Assembly (NCBI RefSeq): GCF_002846415.1
Contig: NZ_PJMX01000001.1
Span: forward strand, 6,262,001 to 6,326,000
From: Streptomyces sp. TLI_146
GTDB taxonomy: Bacteria > Actinomycetota > Actinomycetes > Streptomycetales > Streptomycetaceae
Direction: 5' to 3'
Length of the DNA stretch: 64,000 nucleotides
In this document: in pieces, positions 51,227 to 57,657 of the stretch
Numbering within the stretch: position 1 is the stretch's first letter
How the letters are laid out: each line of letters opens with the position of its first letter
Position numbers and translations under genes: made by a program
The notes under the pieces: model-generated
The model's input: the letters and a program-made list of their open reading frames with translations, nothing else
The model's database searches: none
What the model was told of the DNA's origin: nothing

Positions 51227-51409
51227 ATGAAGACGACGATGATGATCCGCACCATAGCCAACCCCCGCCGCACCACCCTGGCGCACCTCGCGGACGCCGA
51301 GGAGATGCAGACGGAGCTCCTGCCCGAGCACTCGGTGGACCTGCCCACCCAGACGGCCAACCCGCGCCGCACCGTCCTGATGGACGCACCGGTCGCCGCC
51401 GCCCAGTAG
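51227..51409 (+). CDS. Small hypothetical protein with duplicated ANPRRT motif (60 aa)
   Basis: This 60-residue frame contains the motif ANPRRT twice (IANPRRTTLAHL near residue 10 and TANPRRTVLMDAP near residue 44), separated by an acidic middle (ADAEEMQTELLPEHSVDLP). Repeats of this kind occur in precursor peptides and in short regulatory proteins, but no family is recognised. Starts at 51227, 51239 or 51242 are possible and none has a strong ribosome site. It ends three bases before a hairpin that competes with one covering the ribosome site of the next gene, so it might be a regulatory reading frame. Confidence 0.55.
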   Translation: MKTTMMIRTIANPRRTTLAHLADAEEMQTELLPEHSVDLPTQTANPRRTVLMDAPVAAAQ

Positions 51410-51411
51410 AT

Positions 51412-51483
51412 AGCGCGGGTCGCCCCCTCACCCGCGTTAGCCTGGAGCGTCAGTCTCCAGCCAGCGACCAAGTGAGGGGCGAC
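51412..51483 (+). promoter_or_regulatory. Switchable leader before FAA hydrolase-gltX
   Basis: Stem 1 is AGCGCGGGT / ACCCGCGTT (51412-51420 with 51430-51438, one G-U pair). Stem 2 is GTCGCCCCCTCAC (51419-51431) with GTGAGGGGCGAC (51472-51483), enclosing CTGGAG / CTCCAG (51442-51460). The two stems share bases and cannot form together. Stem 2 buries the GAGGGG ribosome site of the gene at 51492. Confidence 0.55.
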
Positions 51484-51491
51484 AGCATCCC

Positions 51492-52265
51492 GTGCGCATC
51501 GCCAGATTCTCCATCGACGGCAATGTCGCCTTCGGCGCGGTCGAGGACACCCCGCAGGGGCCCGTGCTCGACATCATCAAAGGCATTCCTTACGCCGACT
51601 TCGAGCTCTCCGGGACCAAGGTCCCGCTGAGCAAGGTCCGGCTGCTGCCGCCGGTGCTGCCCAACAAGGTCGTGGCCATCGGCCGCAACTACGCGGAGCA
51701 CGCCAGGGAGCTCGGCAACGAGGTCCCGGACGTTCCGGTCGCCTTCTTCAAGCCCACCACCTCGGTGATCGGCTCCGGCGACGCGATCGAGTACCCCTCC
51801 TTCTCCAACGAGCTGCACCACGAGGCCGAGCTCGCCGTGGTGATCGGCCGGATGTGCCGCGAGGTCCCGCGCGAGCGCGTCAAGGACGTCATCTTCGGCT
51901 ACACCTGCGCCAACGACGTCACCGCGCGCGACGCCCAGCAGCGCGAGAAGCAGTGGGCCCGGGCCAAGGGCTTCGACACCTCGTGCCCGCTCGGCCCCTG
52001 GGTGGAGACCGACCTCGACCCGACGGATCTCACGATCCAGGCGACGGTCAACGGCGAACAGCGCCAGCTGGGCCGCACCAGCGAGATGATCCGCTCCATC
52101 GAGGACCTGGTCGTCCACATCACCGAGGCCATGACGCTGCTCCCGGGCGACGTCATCCTCACGGGGACCCCGGCCGGAGTCGGCCCCCTCAACGTCGGCG
52201 ACGAGGTCGCCGTCACCATCGAAGGCATCGGCACTCTCACCAACAAGGTTGTCAAGCGTGGCTAG
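51492..52265 (+). CDS. Fumarylacetoacetate hydrolase-family protein
   Basis: This 257-residue protein belongs to the FAH family of metal-dependent C-C hydrolases and decarboxylases. It has PNKVVAIGRNYAEHARELG, the metal-binding HHEAELAVVIGR and GYTCANDVTARDAQQRE, and the C-terminal GDVILTGTPAGVGPLNVGDE. Relatives act on fumarylpyruvate or acylpyruvates or decarboxylate oxaloacetate; the substrate here is not known. The GTG start at 51492 has GAGGGG 12 bases upstream within a stem. Its stop overlaps the gltX start by eight bases. Confidence 0.9.
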   Translation: MRIARFSIDGNVAFGAVEDTPQGPVLDIIKGIPYADFELSGTKVPLSKVRLLPPVLPNKVVAIGRNYAEHARELGNEVPDVPVAFFKPTTSVIGSGDAIEYPSFSNELHHEAELAVVIGRMCREVPRERVKDVIFGYTCANDVTARDAQQREKQWARAKGFDTSCPLGPWVETDLDPTDLTIQATVNGEQRQLGRTSEMIRSIEDLVVHITEAMTLLPGDVILTGTPAGVGPLNVGDEVAVTIEGIGTLTNKVVKRG

Positions 52266-53742
52266 CGCATCCGGCTCTCCCGTACGCGTCCGTTTCTGTC
52301 CCTCCCCGACCGGCAACCCGCACGTCGGCCTGGTCCGCACCGCCCTGTTCAACTGGGCCTTCGCCCGGCACAACCAGGGCACCATGGTCTTCCGCATCGA
52401 GGACACCGACGCGGCCCGCGACTCCGAGGAGTCGTACAACCAGCTGCTCGACTCGCTGCGCTGGCTGGGCCTCGACTGGGACGAGGGCCCGGAGGTCGGC
52501 GGCCCGCACGCGCCCTACCGCCAGTCCCAGCGGATGGACATCTACCAGGACGTGGCCGAGAAGCTGCTCGCGGGCGGCTACGCGTACCACTGCTACTGCA
52601 CCACCGAGGAGCTCGACGAGCGCCGCGACGCGGCCCGCGCCGCCGGCCGGCCGTCCGGCTACGACGGCCACTGCCGCGACCTGAGCGCCGAGCAGAAGGC
52701 GGCGTACGAGGCGGAGGGCCGCACGGCCATCGTCCGCTTCCGGATGCCCGACGAGCCGATCACCTTCACGGACCTGGTCCGCGGCGAGCTGACCTTCACC
52801 CCGGACAACGTGCCGGACTACGGCATCGTGCGCGCCAACGGCGCCCCGCTGTACACGCTGGTGAACCCCGTCGACGACGCCCTGATGGAGATCACCCACG
52901 TCCTGCGCGGCGAGGACCTGCTCTCCTCCACCCCGCGCCAGATCGCGCTCTACAAGGCGCTGATCGAGCTGGGCGTGGCCAAGGGGACCCCGGCCTTCGG
53001 CCACCTCCCGTACGTCATGGGCGAGGGCAACAAGAAGCTCTCCAAGCGCGACCCGCAGGCCTCCCTGAACATCTACCGGGAGCGCGGCTTCCTCCCGGAG
53101 GGCCTGCTCAACTACCTCTCGCTCCTCGGCTGGTCCTTCTCGGCCGACCAGGACGTCTTCTCGATCTCCGACATGATCGCGAAGTTCGACGTCGCCGACG
53201 TCAACGCCAACCCGGCCCGCTTCGATCTGAAGAAGGCCGAGTCGATCAACGGGGACCACATCCGCCTGCTCGACGTGAAGGCGTTCACGGCCGCCTGCGA
53301 GCCGTGGCTGACCGCCCCGCACGCCAACTGGGCGCCCGAGGACTTCGACCGCGCCGCCTGGGAGGCCATCGCGCCGCACGCCCAGACCCGGGTCACGGTC
53401 CTCTCGGACATCACGGCCAACGTCGACTTCCTCTTCCTGAAGGAGCCGGTCGAGGACGAGGCGTCCTGGGCGAAGGCGATGAAGGAGGGCTCGGACGCGC
53501 TGCTGCGCACGGCCCGCGAGAAGCTGGAGTCGGCCGACTGGTCGTCCCCGGAGTCCCTCAAGGAGGCCGTCCTGGCCGCCGGCGAGGCGCACGGCCTCAA
53601 GCTCGGCAAGGCCCAGGCCCCGGTCCGCGTCGCCGTCACCGGCCGCACGGTGGGCCTGCCGCTCTTCGAGTCCCTGGAGATCCTGGGCAAGGAGAAGACG
53701 CTGGCCCGCATCGACGCGGCGCTCGCGAAGCTCGCGGCATAG
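52258..53742 (+). CDS. gltX: Glutamyl-tRNA synthetase
   Basis: This 494-residue class I synthetase charges tRNA-Glu, and in actinobacteria usually also tRNA-Gln for the GatCAB amidation route. It has the HIGH-type motif FCPSPTGNPHVGLVRTALFN, the zinc-like region YHCYCTTEELDERR, the KMSKS-type KKLSKRDPQASLN and a C-terminal anticodon-binding helical domain. GTG 52258 overlaps the upstream gene by eight bases, so translation is coupled. Five tRNA genes for its two likely substrates lie about 0.9 kb downstream. Confidence 0.95.
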   Translation: MASASGSPVRVRFCPSPTGNPHVGLVRTALFNWAFARHNQGTMVFRIEDTDAARDSEESYNQLLDSLRWLGLDWDEGPEVGGPHAPYRQSQRMDIYQDVAEKLLAGGYAYHCYCTTEELDERRDAARAAGRPSGYDGHCRDLSAEQKAAYEAEGRTAIVRFRMPDEPITFTDLVRGELTFTPDNVPDYGIVRANGAPLYTLVNPVDDALMEITHVLRGEDLLSSTPRQIALYKALIELGVAKGTPAFGHLPYVMGEGNKKLSKRDPQASLNIYRERGFLPEGLLNYLSLLGWSFSADQDVFSISDMIAKFDVADVNANPARFDLKKAESINGDHIRLLDVKAFTAACEPWLTAPHANWAPEDFDRAAWEAIAPHAQTRVTVLSDITANVDFLFLKEPVEDEASWAKAMKEGSDALLRTAREKLESADWSSPESLKEAVLAAGEAHGLKLGKAQAPVRVAVTGRTVGLPLFESLEILGKEKTLARIDAALAKLAA

Positions 53743-53770
53743 CCGAGCGATGTAAGAGTGACGTACGACC

Positions 53771-53807
53771 CGAAGGGGCGGCAGCCGGTCCGGCTGCCGC
53801 CCCTTCG
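53771..53807 (+). terminator. Terminator after gltX
   Basis: CGAAGGGGCGGCAGCC and its complement form a 16-bp perfect stem with a 5-nt loop 28 bp after the stop. Confidence 0.85.
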
Positions 53808-53822
53808 GCGTACCGTCGCCGT

Positions 53823-54542
53823 ATGACCGTCCGCGCCGTCCTCTGGGACCTAGACGACACCCTCTTCGACTACGCCTCGGCCGCCCGCAGGGGCATGCAC
53901 GTGCATCTGGAGGCCGAGGGGCTGCCCGACGCGTACGCGTCGATGGAGCAGGCGCTCACGACCTGGGACGAGCTCACCGCGTACCACTGGGCGCGGTTCG
54001 CCGCGGGGGAGACCGACTGGCAGGGGCAGCGGCGCGACCGGGTGCGCGCGTTCCTGGGGGCCGAGCTGAGCGACCCCGACGCCGAGGCGTGGTTCGAGCG
54101 GCACCTGGCCCACTACGAGGCCGCCTGGTCGCTCTTCCCGGACACCGTGCCCGTCCTCGACCGGCTCGCCGACGGCTACCGGCACGCCGTCCTCTCCAAC
54201 TCCTCCCTCCACCACCAGGAGCGCAAACTGCAGGTCCTGGGCGTACGGGACCGGTTCGAGGCCGTGGTGTGCGCGGCCGAGCTGGGGATCTCCAAGCCCG
54301 ACGCCGGGGCCTTCCACGCGGCCTGCGAGGCGCTGGGCCTGGCGCCGGGGGAGGTCGCGTACGTGGGCGACCAGCCCGACATCGACGCGCGCGGGGCGGG
54401 CGAGGCGGGGCTCCTGGGGATCTGGCTGGACCGCCACCAGGTGGGCGGGCGGCCCGAACTGATCCGGATCACGGGCCTGGAGGAGCTCCCGCCCCTGCTG
54501 CGCCGCGATACCCGTTTTGGAGCGCCGGACACCTTCGGGTAA
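53823..54542 (+). CDS. HAD-family hydrolase (phosphatase)
   Basis: This 239-residue haloacid-dehalogenase-like phosphatase has motif I RAVLWDLDDTLFDYA, motif II HAVLSNSSLHHQERKLQ, the motif III lysine in ELGISKPDAGAFHAAC and motif IV EVAYVGDQPDIDARGA. A helical cap (residues about 15-90) fits subfamily IA. The substrate is unknown. TACCGT ends six bases before ATG 53823 with no ribosome site, so the transcript may be leaderless. The gltX terminator stands immediately upstream. Confidence 0.88.
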   Translation: MTVRAVLWDLDDTLFDYASAARRGMHVHLEAEGLPDAYASMEQALTTWDELTAYHWARFAAGETDWQGQRRDRVRAFLGAELSDPDAEAWFERHLAHYEAAWSLFPDTVPVLDRLADGYRHAVLSNSSLHHQERKLQVLGVRDRFEAVVCAAELGISKPDAGAFHAACEALGLAPGEVAYVGDQPDIDARGAGEAGLLGIWLDRHQVGGRPELIRITGLEELPPLLRRDTRFGAPDTFG

Positions 54543-54631
54543 TGTTCTTCCTGCGCCGAGGGGAGCGGGAAGAAAAGCCCGGAACCGAAAGCGCAAGCCG
54601 AGCAAGACTCCCAGCGGGGGTTGCGCTTTGG

Positions 54632-54703
54632 TGGCCTATGGTGTAATTGGCAGCACGACGGTTTCTGGTTCCGTTAGTCTAGGTTCGAGTCCTGGTAGGC
54701 CAG
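54632..54703 (+). tRNA. tRNA-Gln (CTG)
   Basis: Acceptor arms TGGCCTA and TAGGCCA, T-loop GGTTCGAGTCC and the anticodon loop TTCTGGT give anticodon CTG. The discriminator is G and CCA is not encoded. It is the first of five tRNA genes downstream of gltX. Confidence 0.93.
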
Positions 54704-54744
54704 CTCGCAGAGCTTATCTGCACCGCGGATTCCAGATCCGCAAA

Positions 54745-54817
54745 GCCCCCGTTGTGTAGCGGCCTAGCACGCTGCCCTCTCAAGGCAGTAGCGCCGGTTC
54801 GAATCCGGTCGGGGGTA
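54745..54817 (+). tRNA. tRNA-Glu (CTC), copy 1
   Basis: Acceptor arm GCCCCCG pairs with CGGGGGT (one G-U pair). Anticodon stem CTGCC/GGCAG frames loop CTCTCAA with anticodon CTC. The discriminator is A and CCA is not encoded. It differs from copies 2 and 3 in the anticodon stem. Confidence 0.93.
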
Positions 54818-54879
54818 CAGATCCTTCCCAGGGAGGCAGTCCGGGTCGCACCCGCTGACTCTCATGCAGGATCGCTAGG

Positions 54880-54952
54880 GCCCCCGTTGTGTAGCGGCCT
54901 AGCACGCCGCCCTCTCAAGGCGGTAGCGCCGGTTCGAATCCGGTCGGGGGTA
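54880..54952 (+). tRNA. tRNA-Glu (CTC), copy 2
   Basis: Same sequence as copy 1 except anticodon stem CCGCC/GGCGG. Anticodon CTC; CCA is not encoded. Confidence 0.93.
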
Positions 54953-54968
54953 CTGGTCTAAACCACCA

Positions 54969-55040
54969 TGGGCTATGGTGTAATTGGCAACACTACGGTT
55001 TCTGGTACCGTCATTCTAGGTTCGAGTCCTGGTAGCCCAG
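54969..55040 (+). tRNA. tRNA-Gln (CTG), copy 2
   Basis: Acceptor arms TGGGCTA/TAGCCCA and anticodon loop TTCTGGT (CTG). It differs from the first tRNA-Gln at compensating acceptor and anticodon-stem positions. It lies 16 bp after tRNA-Glu copy 2. Confidence 0.93.
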
Positions 55041-55080
55041 CGGATCGTCAAGATCTGAGGATCTTACGGGATCCAAGCAC

Positions 55081-55153
55081 GCCCCCGTTGTGTAGCGGCC
55101 TAGCACGCCGCCCTCTCAAGGCGGTAGCGCCGGTTCGAATCCGGTCGGGGGTA
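55081..55153 (+). tRNA. tRNA-Glu (CTC), copy 3
   Basis: Identical to copy 2 over its length. It is the last gene of the tRNA cluster, with a terminator six bases downstream. Confidence 0.93.
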
Positions 55154-55159
55154 CGTGAA

Positions 55160-55196
55160 GAAGGGGCCCGGCACACACTGTGTGCCGGGCCCCTTC
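55160..55196 (+). terminator. Terminator after the tRNA cluster
   Basis: GAAGGGGCCCGGCACA and its complement form a 16-bp perfect stem around CACTG, next to the last tRNA-Glu. It can serve the converging MerR gene too. Confidence 0.88.
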
Positions 55197-55242
55197 CGCA
55201 TGTCCGGAAGGCACTCGGGGGCCGGTCGCCCCCGGGCGCTGT

Positions 55243-55890
55243 TCACGGCCTGACGAACCGCCGCGCCGACTCCTGCGCCTGGGCCAGCCGCCGCAGACTC
55301 AGCAGCACCGGCTCGTACAGGACGGTCAACGCCACCGCCGCCTCGACCTGTTCGGCCGGGGCGTCGTAGCGCTCCACCAAGTCCAGGTCGGTGACCGCCA
55401 CTTGGGCGGCGGCCGCCGCGTACGGGGCCAACTCCTCGGTGGAGCAGGGATATCCGAGCCGGGCGAGCGCGGTCACCGCCGCGAGCAGCGTCAGATACGC
55501 GCCCGAGCTGCCCTGCGGGTCCGAGCCGCCGTACTGCCAGCCGAGCCCGTCGACCAGCGCGTCCACCGTCGCGCGCGCCGCCCGCGCGTACGGGTCGGCG
55601 GGGTCGGGCTCCGGCGCGTTCGGCAGGGCCTCGACGGCGACGCCGAGCCGCGAGTGGTGGTCCAGGGAGTCGTCCTCCAGGGCCGCGAGCACCCCCTTGG
55701 CGGCGGCCACCGGCACCCGGCCCACCTGGATCAGCGCGCGCACCAGCTTGAGCCGCTGGAGGTGGGCGGTGTCGTAGTCCGCCTGGGTGGCGGTGACCCG
55801 GTGGCCCGGCGGCAGCAGCCCCTCGCGCAGGTAGTACTTGATCGTCGCCGGGGCTACCCCGCTCCGCTCGCTCAGCTCCGCCAGTCTCAT
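55243..55890 (-). CDS. MerR-family regulator
   Basis: This 215-residue regulator has a MerR DNA-binding domain (MRLAELSERSGVAPATIKYY, then LREGLLPPGHRVTATQADYD, residues 1-70) and an all-helical C-terminal region without the cysteine metal-binding motif, so it likely senses an organic compound. It is divergent from the DUF4188 gene. The gap holds CTATC/GATAG repeats that form a candidate MerR operator. Confidence 0.9.
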   Translation of the reverse strand: MRLAELSERSGVAPATIKYYLREGLLPPGHRVTATQADYDTAHLQRLKLVRALIQVGRVPVAAAKGVLAALEDDSLDHHSRLGVAVEALPNAPEPDPADPYARAARATVDALVDGLGWQYGGSDPQGSSGAYLTLLAAVTALARLGYPCSTEELAPYAAAAAQVAVTDLDLVERYDAPAEQVEAAVALTVLYEPVLLSLRRLAQAQESARRFVRP

Positions 55891-55920
55891 TCCTCTTGCG
55901 CCTTCCCTTGGAGAGTGCCA

Positions 55921-55950
55921 CTATCTAACCACCGGATAGCGCAACTATCC
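55921..55950. promoter_or_regulatory. MerR/DUF4188 divergent operator candidate
   Basis: GGATAG-CGCAA-CTATCC (55934-55950) is a perfect inverted repeat, and another CTATC lies at 55921-55925. Three half-sites in 30 bp between divergent starts suggest MerR binding. Confidence 0.6.
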
Positions 55951-55993
55951 AATGCAGGGCCCGAGCGCCGTCGTCTGTCACTGGGGGAACGTC

Positions 55994-56479
55994 ATGAGCG
56001 AGAAGCCGATCGAAGGACGTATGACCGCCGCCGCCGAGGGGGACATGGTGGTCTTCCTCATCGGGATGCGCATCAACCGCTTCCGCGCGCTGCGCAGTTG
56101 GCTGCCGGTCACGGCCGCGATGCCCCGGATGCTGAAGGAGCTCGTCAAGGACGAGGACAGCGGGCTGCTCGGCTTCCAGCCCGTGCTGGCCGGGCCGCGC
56201 ACCCTGGCGGTGGTGCAGTACTGGGAGTCCAAGGAGAAGCTCCTGGCGTACGCGTCGGCGCAGGGCAAGGAGCACCGCCCGGCCTGGGCGGCCTTCAACC
56301 GCCGGGCGCGGGGCGCGAAGGGGGCGGTGGGCATCTGGCACGAGACGTACGTGGTCCCCGCGGGCTCGCACGAGTCGGTCTACGTCGGCATGCCGGCGTT
56401 CGGCCTCGGCAAGGCGACGGGTGTGGTGCCGGTGGGGCGCCGGGGGGACCGGGCGGCGGACCGCTTGAAGGCGGCGTAG
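55994..56479 (+). CDS. DUF4188-family protein (monooxygenase-like)
   Basis: This 161-residue protein has the DUF4188 pattern: a start with GDMVVFLIGMRINRFRALRS, then LPVTAAMPRMLKELVKDEDS, TLAVVQYWESKEKLLAYASA and GIWHETYVVPAGSHESVYVG. The fold is a ferredoxin-like barrel akin to antibiotic-synthesis monooxygenases; the substrate is unknown. ATG 55994 gives a full domain. It is the likely target of the divergent MerR regulator. Confidence 0.85.
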   Translation: MSEKPIEGRMTAAAEGDMVVFLIGMRINRFRALRSWLPVTAAMPRMLKELVKDEDSGLLGFQPVLAGPRTLAVVQYWESKEKLLAYASAQGKEHRPAWAAFNRRARGAKGAVGIWHETYVVPAGSHESVYVGMPAFGLGKATGVVPVGRRGDRAADRLKAA

Positions 56480-56502
56480 CCGCGCCCCGGGGGCGGGTGC
56501 GT

Positions 56503-56699
56503 CGTCTGCGGGCCGTCTGTGGCTGGTCGCGCAGTTCCCCGCGCCCCTGAAAACTCTCGGTCATGTGCGGACCGTGCCCGCTTCTCGCGCAGCTCCCCGC
56601 GCCCCTGGGAAGCTGTGGCTGAGCTGGCTTCTCTGGCTGCGGCGGACGACCTAAGGGGCGCGGGGAACTGCGCGAGCAACCACAGACGGCCCGCAGACA
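56503..56699. repeat. Dispersed palindrome, copy F (composite, two left arms)
   Basis: Left arms lie at 56527-56548 and, with one base change, 56585-56606. A single right arm lies at 56654-56675. Outer arms of 19 bp (56504-56522 with 56680-56698) are perfect. It looks like two elements recombined. It occupies the gap between the DUF4188 gene and ndgR. Confidence 0.85.
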
Positions 56700-56717
56700 A
56701 CCCCCGGGCAAAAGAAA

Positions 56718-56749
56718 CGGCCCCCGCTGCGGCGTTGAAGCGGGGGCCG
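56718..56749 (-). terminator. Terminator after ndgR
   Basis: CGGCCCCCGCT (56718-56728) pairs with AGCGGGGGCCG (56739-56749). On the minus strand the stem is followed by TTTCTTTT. It lies 20 bp beyond the ndgR stop. Confidence 0.85.
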
Positions 56750-56768
56750 GAGGTGGACGTGGGGTGGG

Positions 56769-57485
56769 CTAGCCGTTGCGGCGCAGGGCCTCCGAGAGGC
56801 GGGCGGCGGCGTCGATGACCGCCTGGGCGTGCATCCGGCCGGGATGGCGGGTGAGGCGCTCGATCGGTCCGGAGACCGAGACGGCCGCCACCACGCGGTT
56901 GGACGGCCCGCGCACCGGCGCCGAGACCGAGGCCACGCCCGGCTCGCGCTCGCCGATCGACTGGGCCCAGCCCCGGCGCCGTACGCCCGACAGGGCCGTC
57001 GCCGTGAAGCGGGCGCCCTGCAGGCCCCGGTGCAGGCGCTCCGGCTCCTCCCAGGCCATCAGGATCTGGGCGGAGGAGCCCGCCTTCATCGTCAGGGTCG
57101 AGCCGACCGGCACGGTGTCCCGCAGTCCGGACAGCCGCTCGGCCGCCGCCACACAGATCCGCATGTCGCCCTGGCGACGGTAGAGCTGGGCGCTCTCGCC
57201 CGTCACGTCGCGCAGATGCGTGAGCACGGGACCCGCCGTGGCCAGCAGACGGTCCTCGCCGGCCGCGGCCGCGAGCTCCGCGAGCCGCGGGCCGAGGATG
57301 AACCGGCCCTGCATGTCCCTCGCCACCATCCGGTGGTGTTCCAGTGCCACGGCAAGACGGTGTGCCGTGGGTCGTGCGAGCCCGGTGGCCGCGACCAACC
57401 CCGCGAGGGTGGCCGGACCGGACTCCAGGGCGCTCAGGACGAGAGCCGCCTTGTCGAGAACGCCGACGCCGCTAGAGTTGTCCAT
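56769..57485 (-). CDS. ndgR: IclR-family regulator of leucine genes (NdgR/AreB type)
   Basis: This 238-residue IclR regulator has an N-terminal winged helix (GVLDKAALVLSALESGPATL, ATGLARPTAHRLAVALEHHR, residues about 7-60) and a C-terminal effector domain (LGPRLAELAAAAGEDRLLAT, ASVSAPVRGPSNRVVAAVSV). The gene order, divergent from leuC, matches NdgR/AreB of Streptomyces, which controls leuCD and links amino acid supply to growth and antibiotic production. ATG 57485 is the clear start. A 9-bp-arm palindrome lies 31-59 bp upstream of it. Confidence 0.92.
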   Translation of the reverse strand: MDNSSGVGVLDKAALVLSALESGPATLAGLVAATGLARPTAHRLAVALEHHRMVARDMQGRFILGPRLAELAAAAGEDRLLATAGPVLTHLRDVTGESAQLYRRQGDMRICVAAAERLSGLRDTVPVGSTLTMKAGSSAQILMAWEEPERLHRGLQGARFTATALSGVRRRGWAQSIGEREPGVASVSAPVRGPSNRVVAAVSVSGPIERLTRHPGRMHAQAVIDAAARLSEALRRNG

Positions 57486-57515
57486 GAAACGATACTCGCG
57501 TCTCACTCTGTGAAA

Positions 57516-57544
57516 CGCAAGTTCAATTTTCTCCGGAACTTGCG
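57516..57544. promoter_or_regulatory. NdgR operator candidate
   Basis: CGCAAGTTC-N11-GAACTTGCG is a perfect inverted repeat in the ndgR-leuC gap. Its position near ndgR fits autoregulation and control of leuC. Confidence 0.7.
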
Positions 57545-57625
57545 AACCTGTACTGGCGGTCCGCACAACGGTCCGCAGCCACCGTCCGGTCCCGGGGGCC
57601 CGGCGGTACACCCGGTCTCTAGTTG

Positions 57626-57645
57626 GGCCGGCGACGACGCCGGCC
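57626..57645 (+). promoter_or_regulatory. Hairpin abutting the leuC ribosome site
   Basis: GGCCGGCG-ACGA-CGCCGGCC is an 8-bp stem-loop that ends directly at GGAGG (57646-57650), seven bases before ATG 57658. It could affect leuC translation or protect the transcript end. Confidence 0.55.
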
Positions 57646-57657
57646 GGAGGGAAAGCG

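Noticed and set aside
51166..51630. A 154-codon + strand frame overlapping the small ORF and FAA hydrolase start
   Set aside because: Pro/Arg-rich out-of-frame product that runs into the conserved FAA hydrolase coding sequence; the 60-aa frame has the better internal pattern.
54745..55153. Repeated tRNA sequences considered as an integration hot spot with att sites
   Set aside because: No integrase, partial tRNA fragment or change of base composition is visible near the tRNA genes; the repeats are complete tRNA copies.
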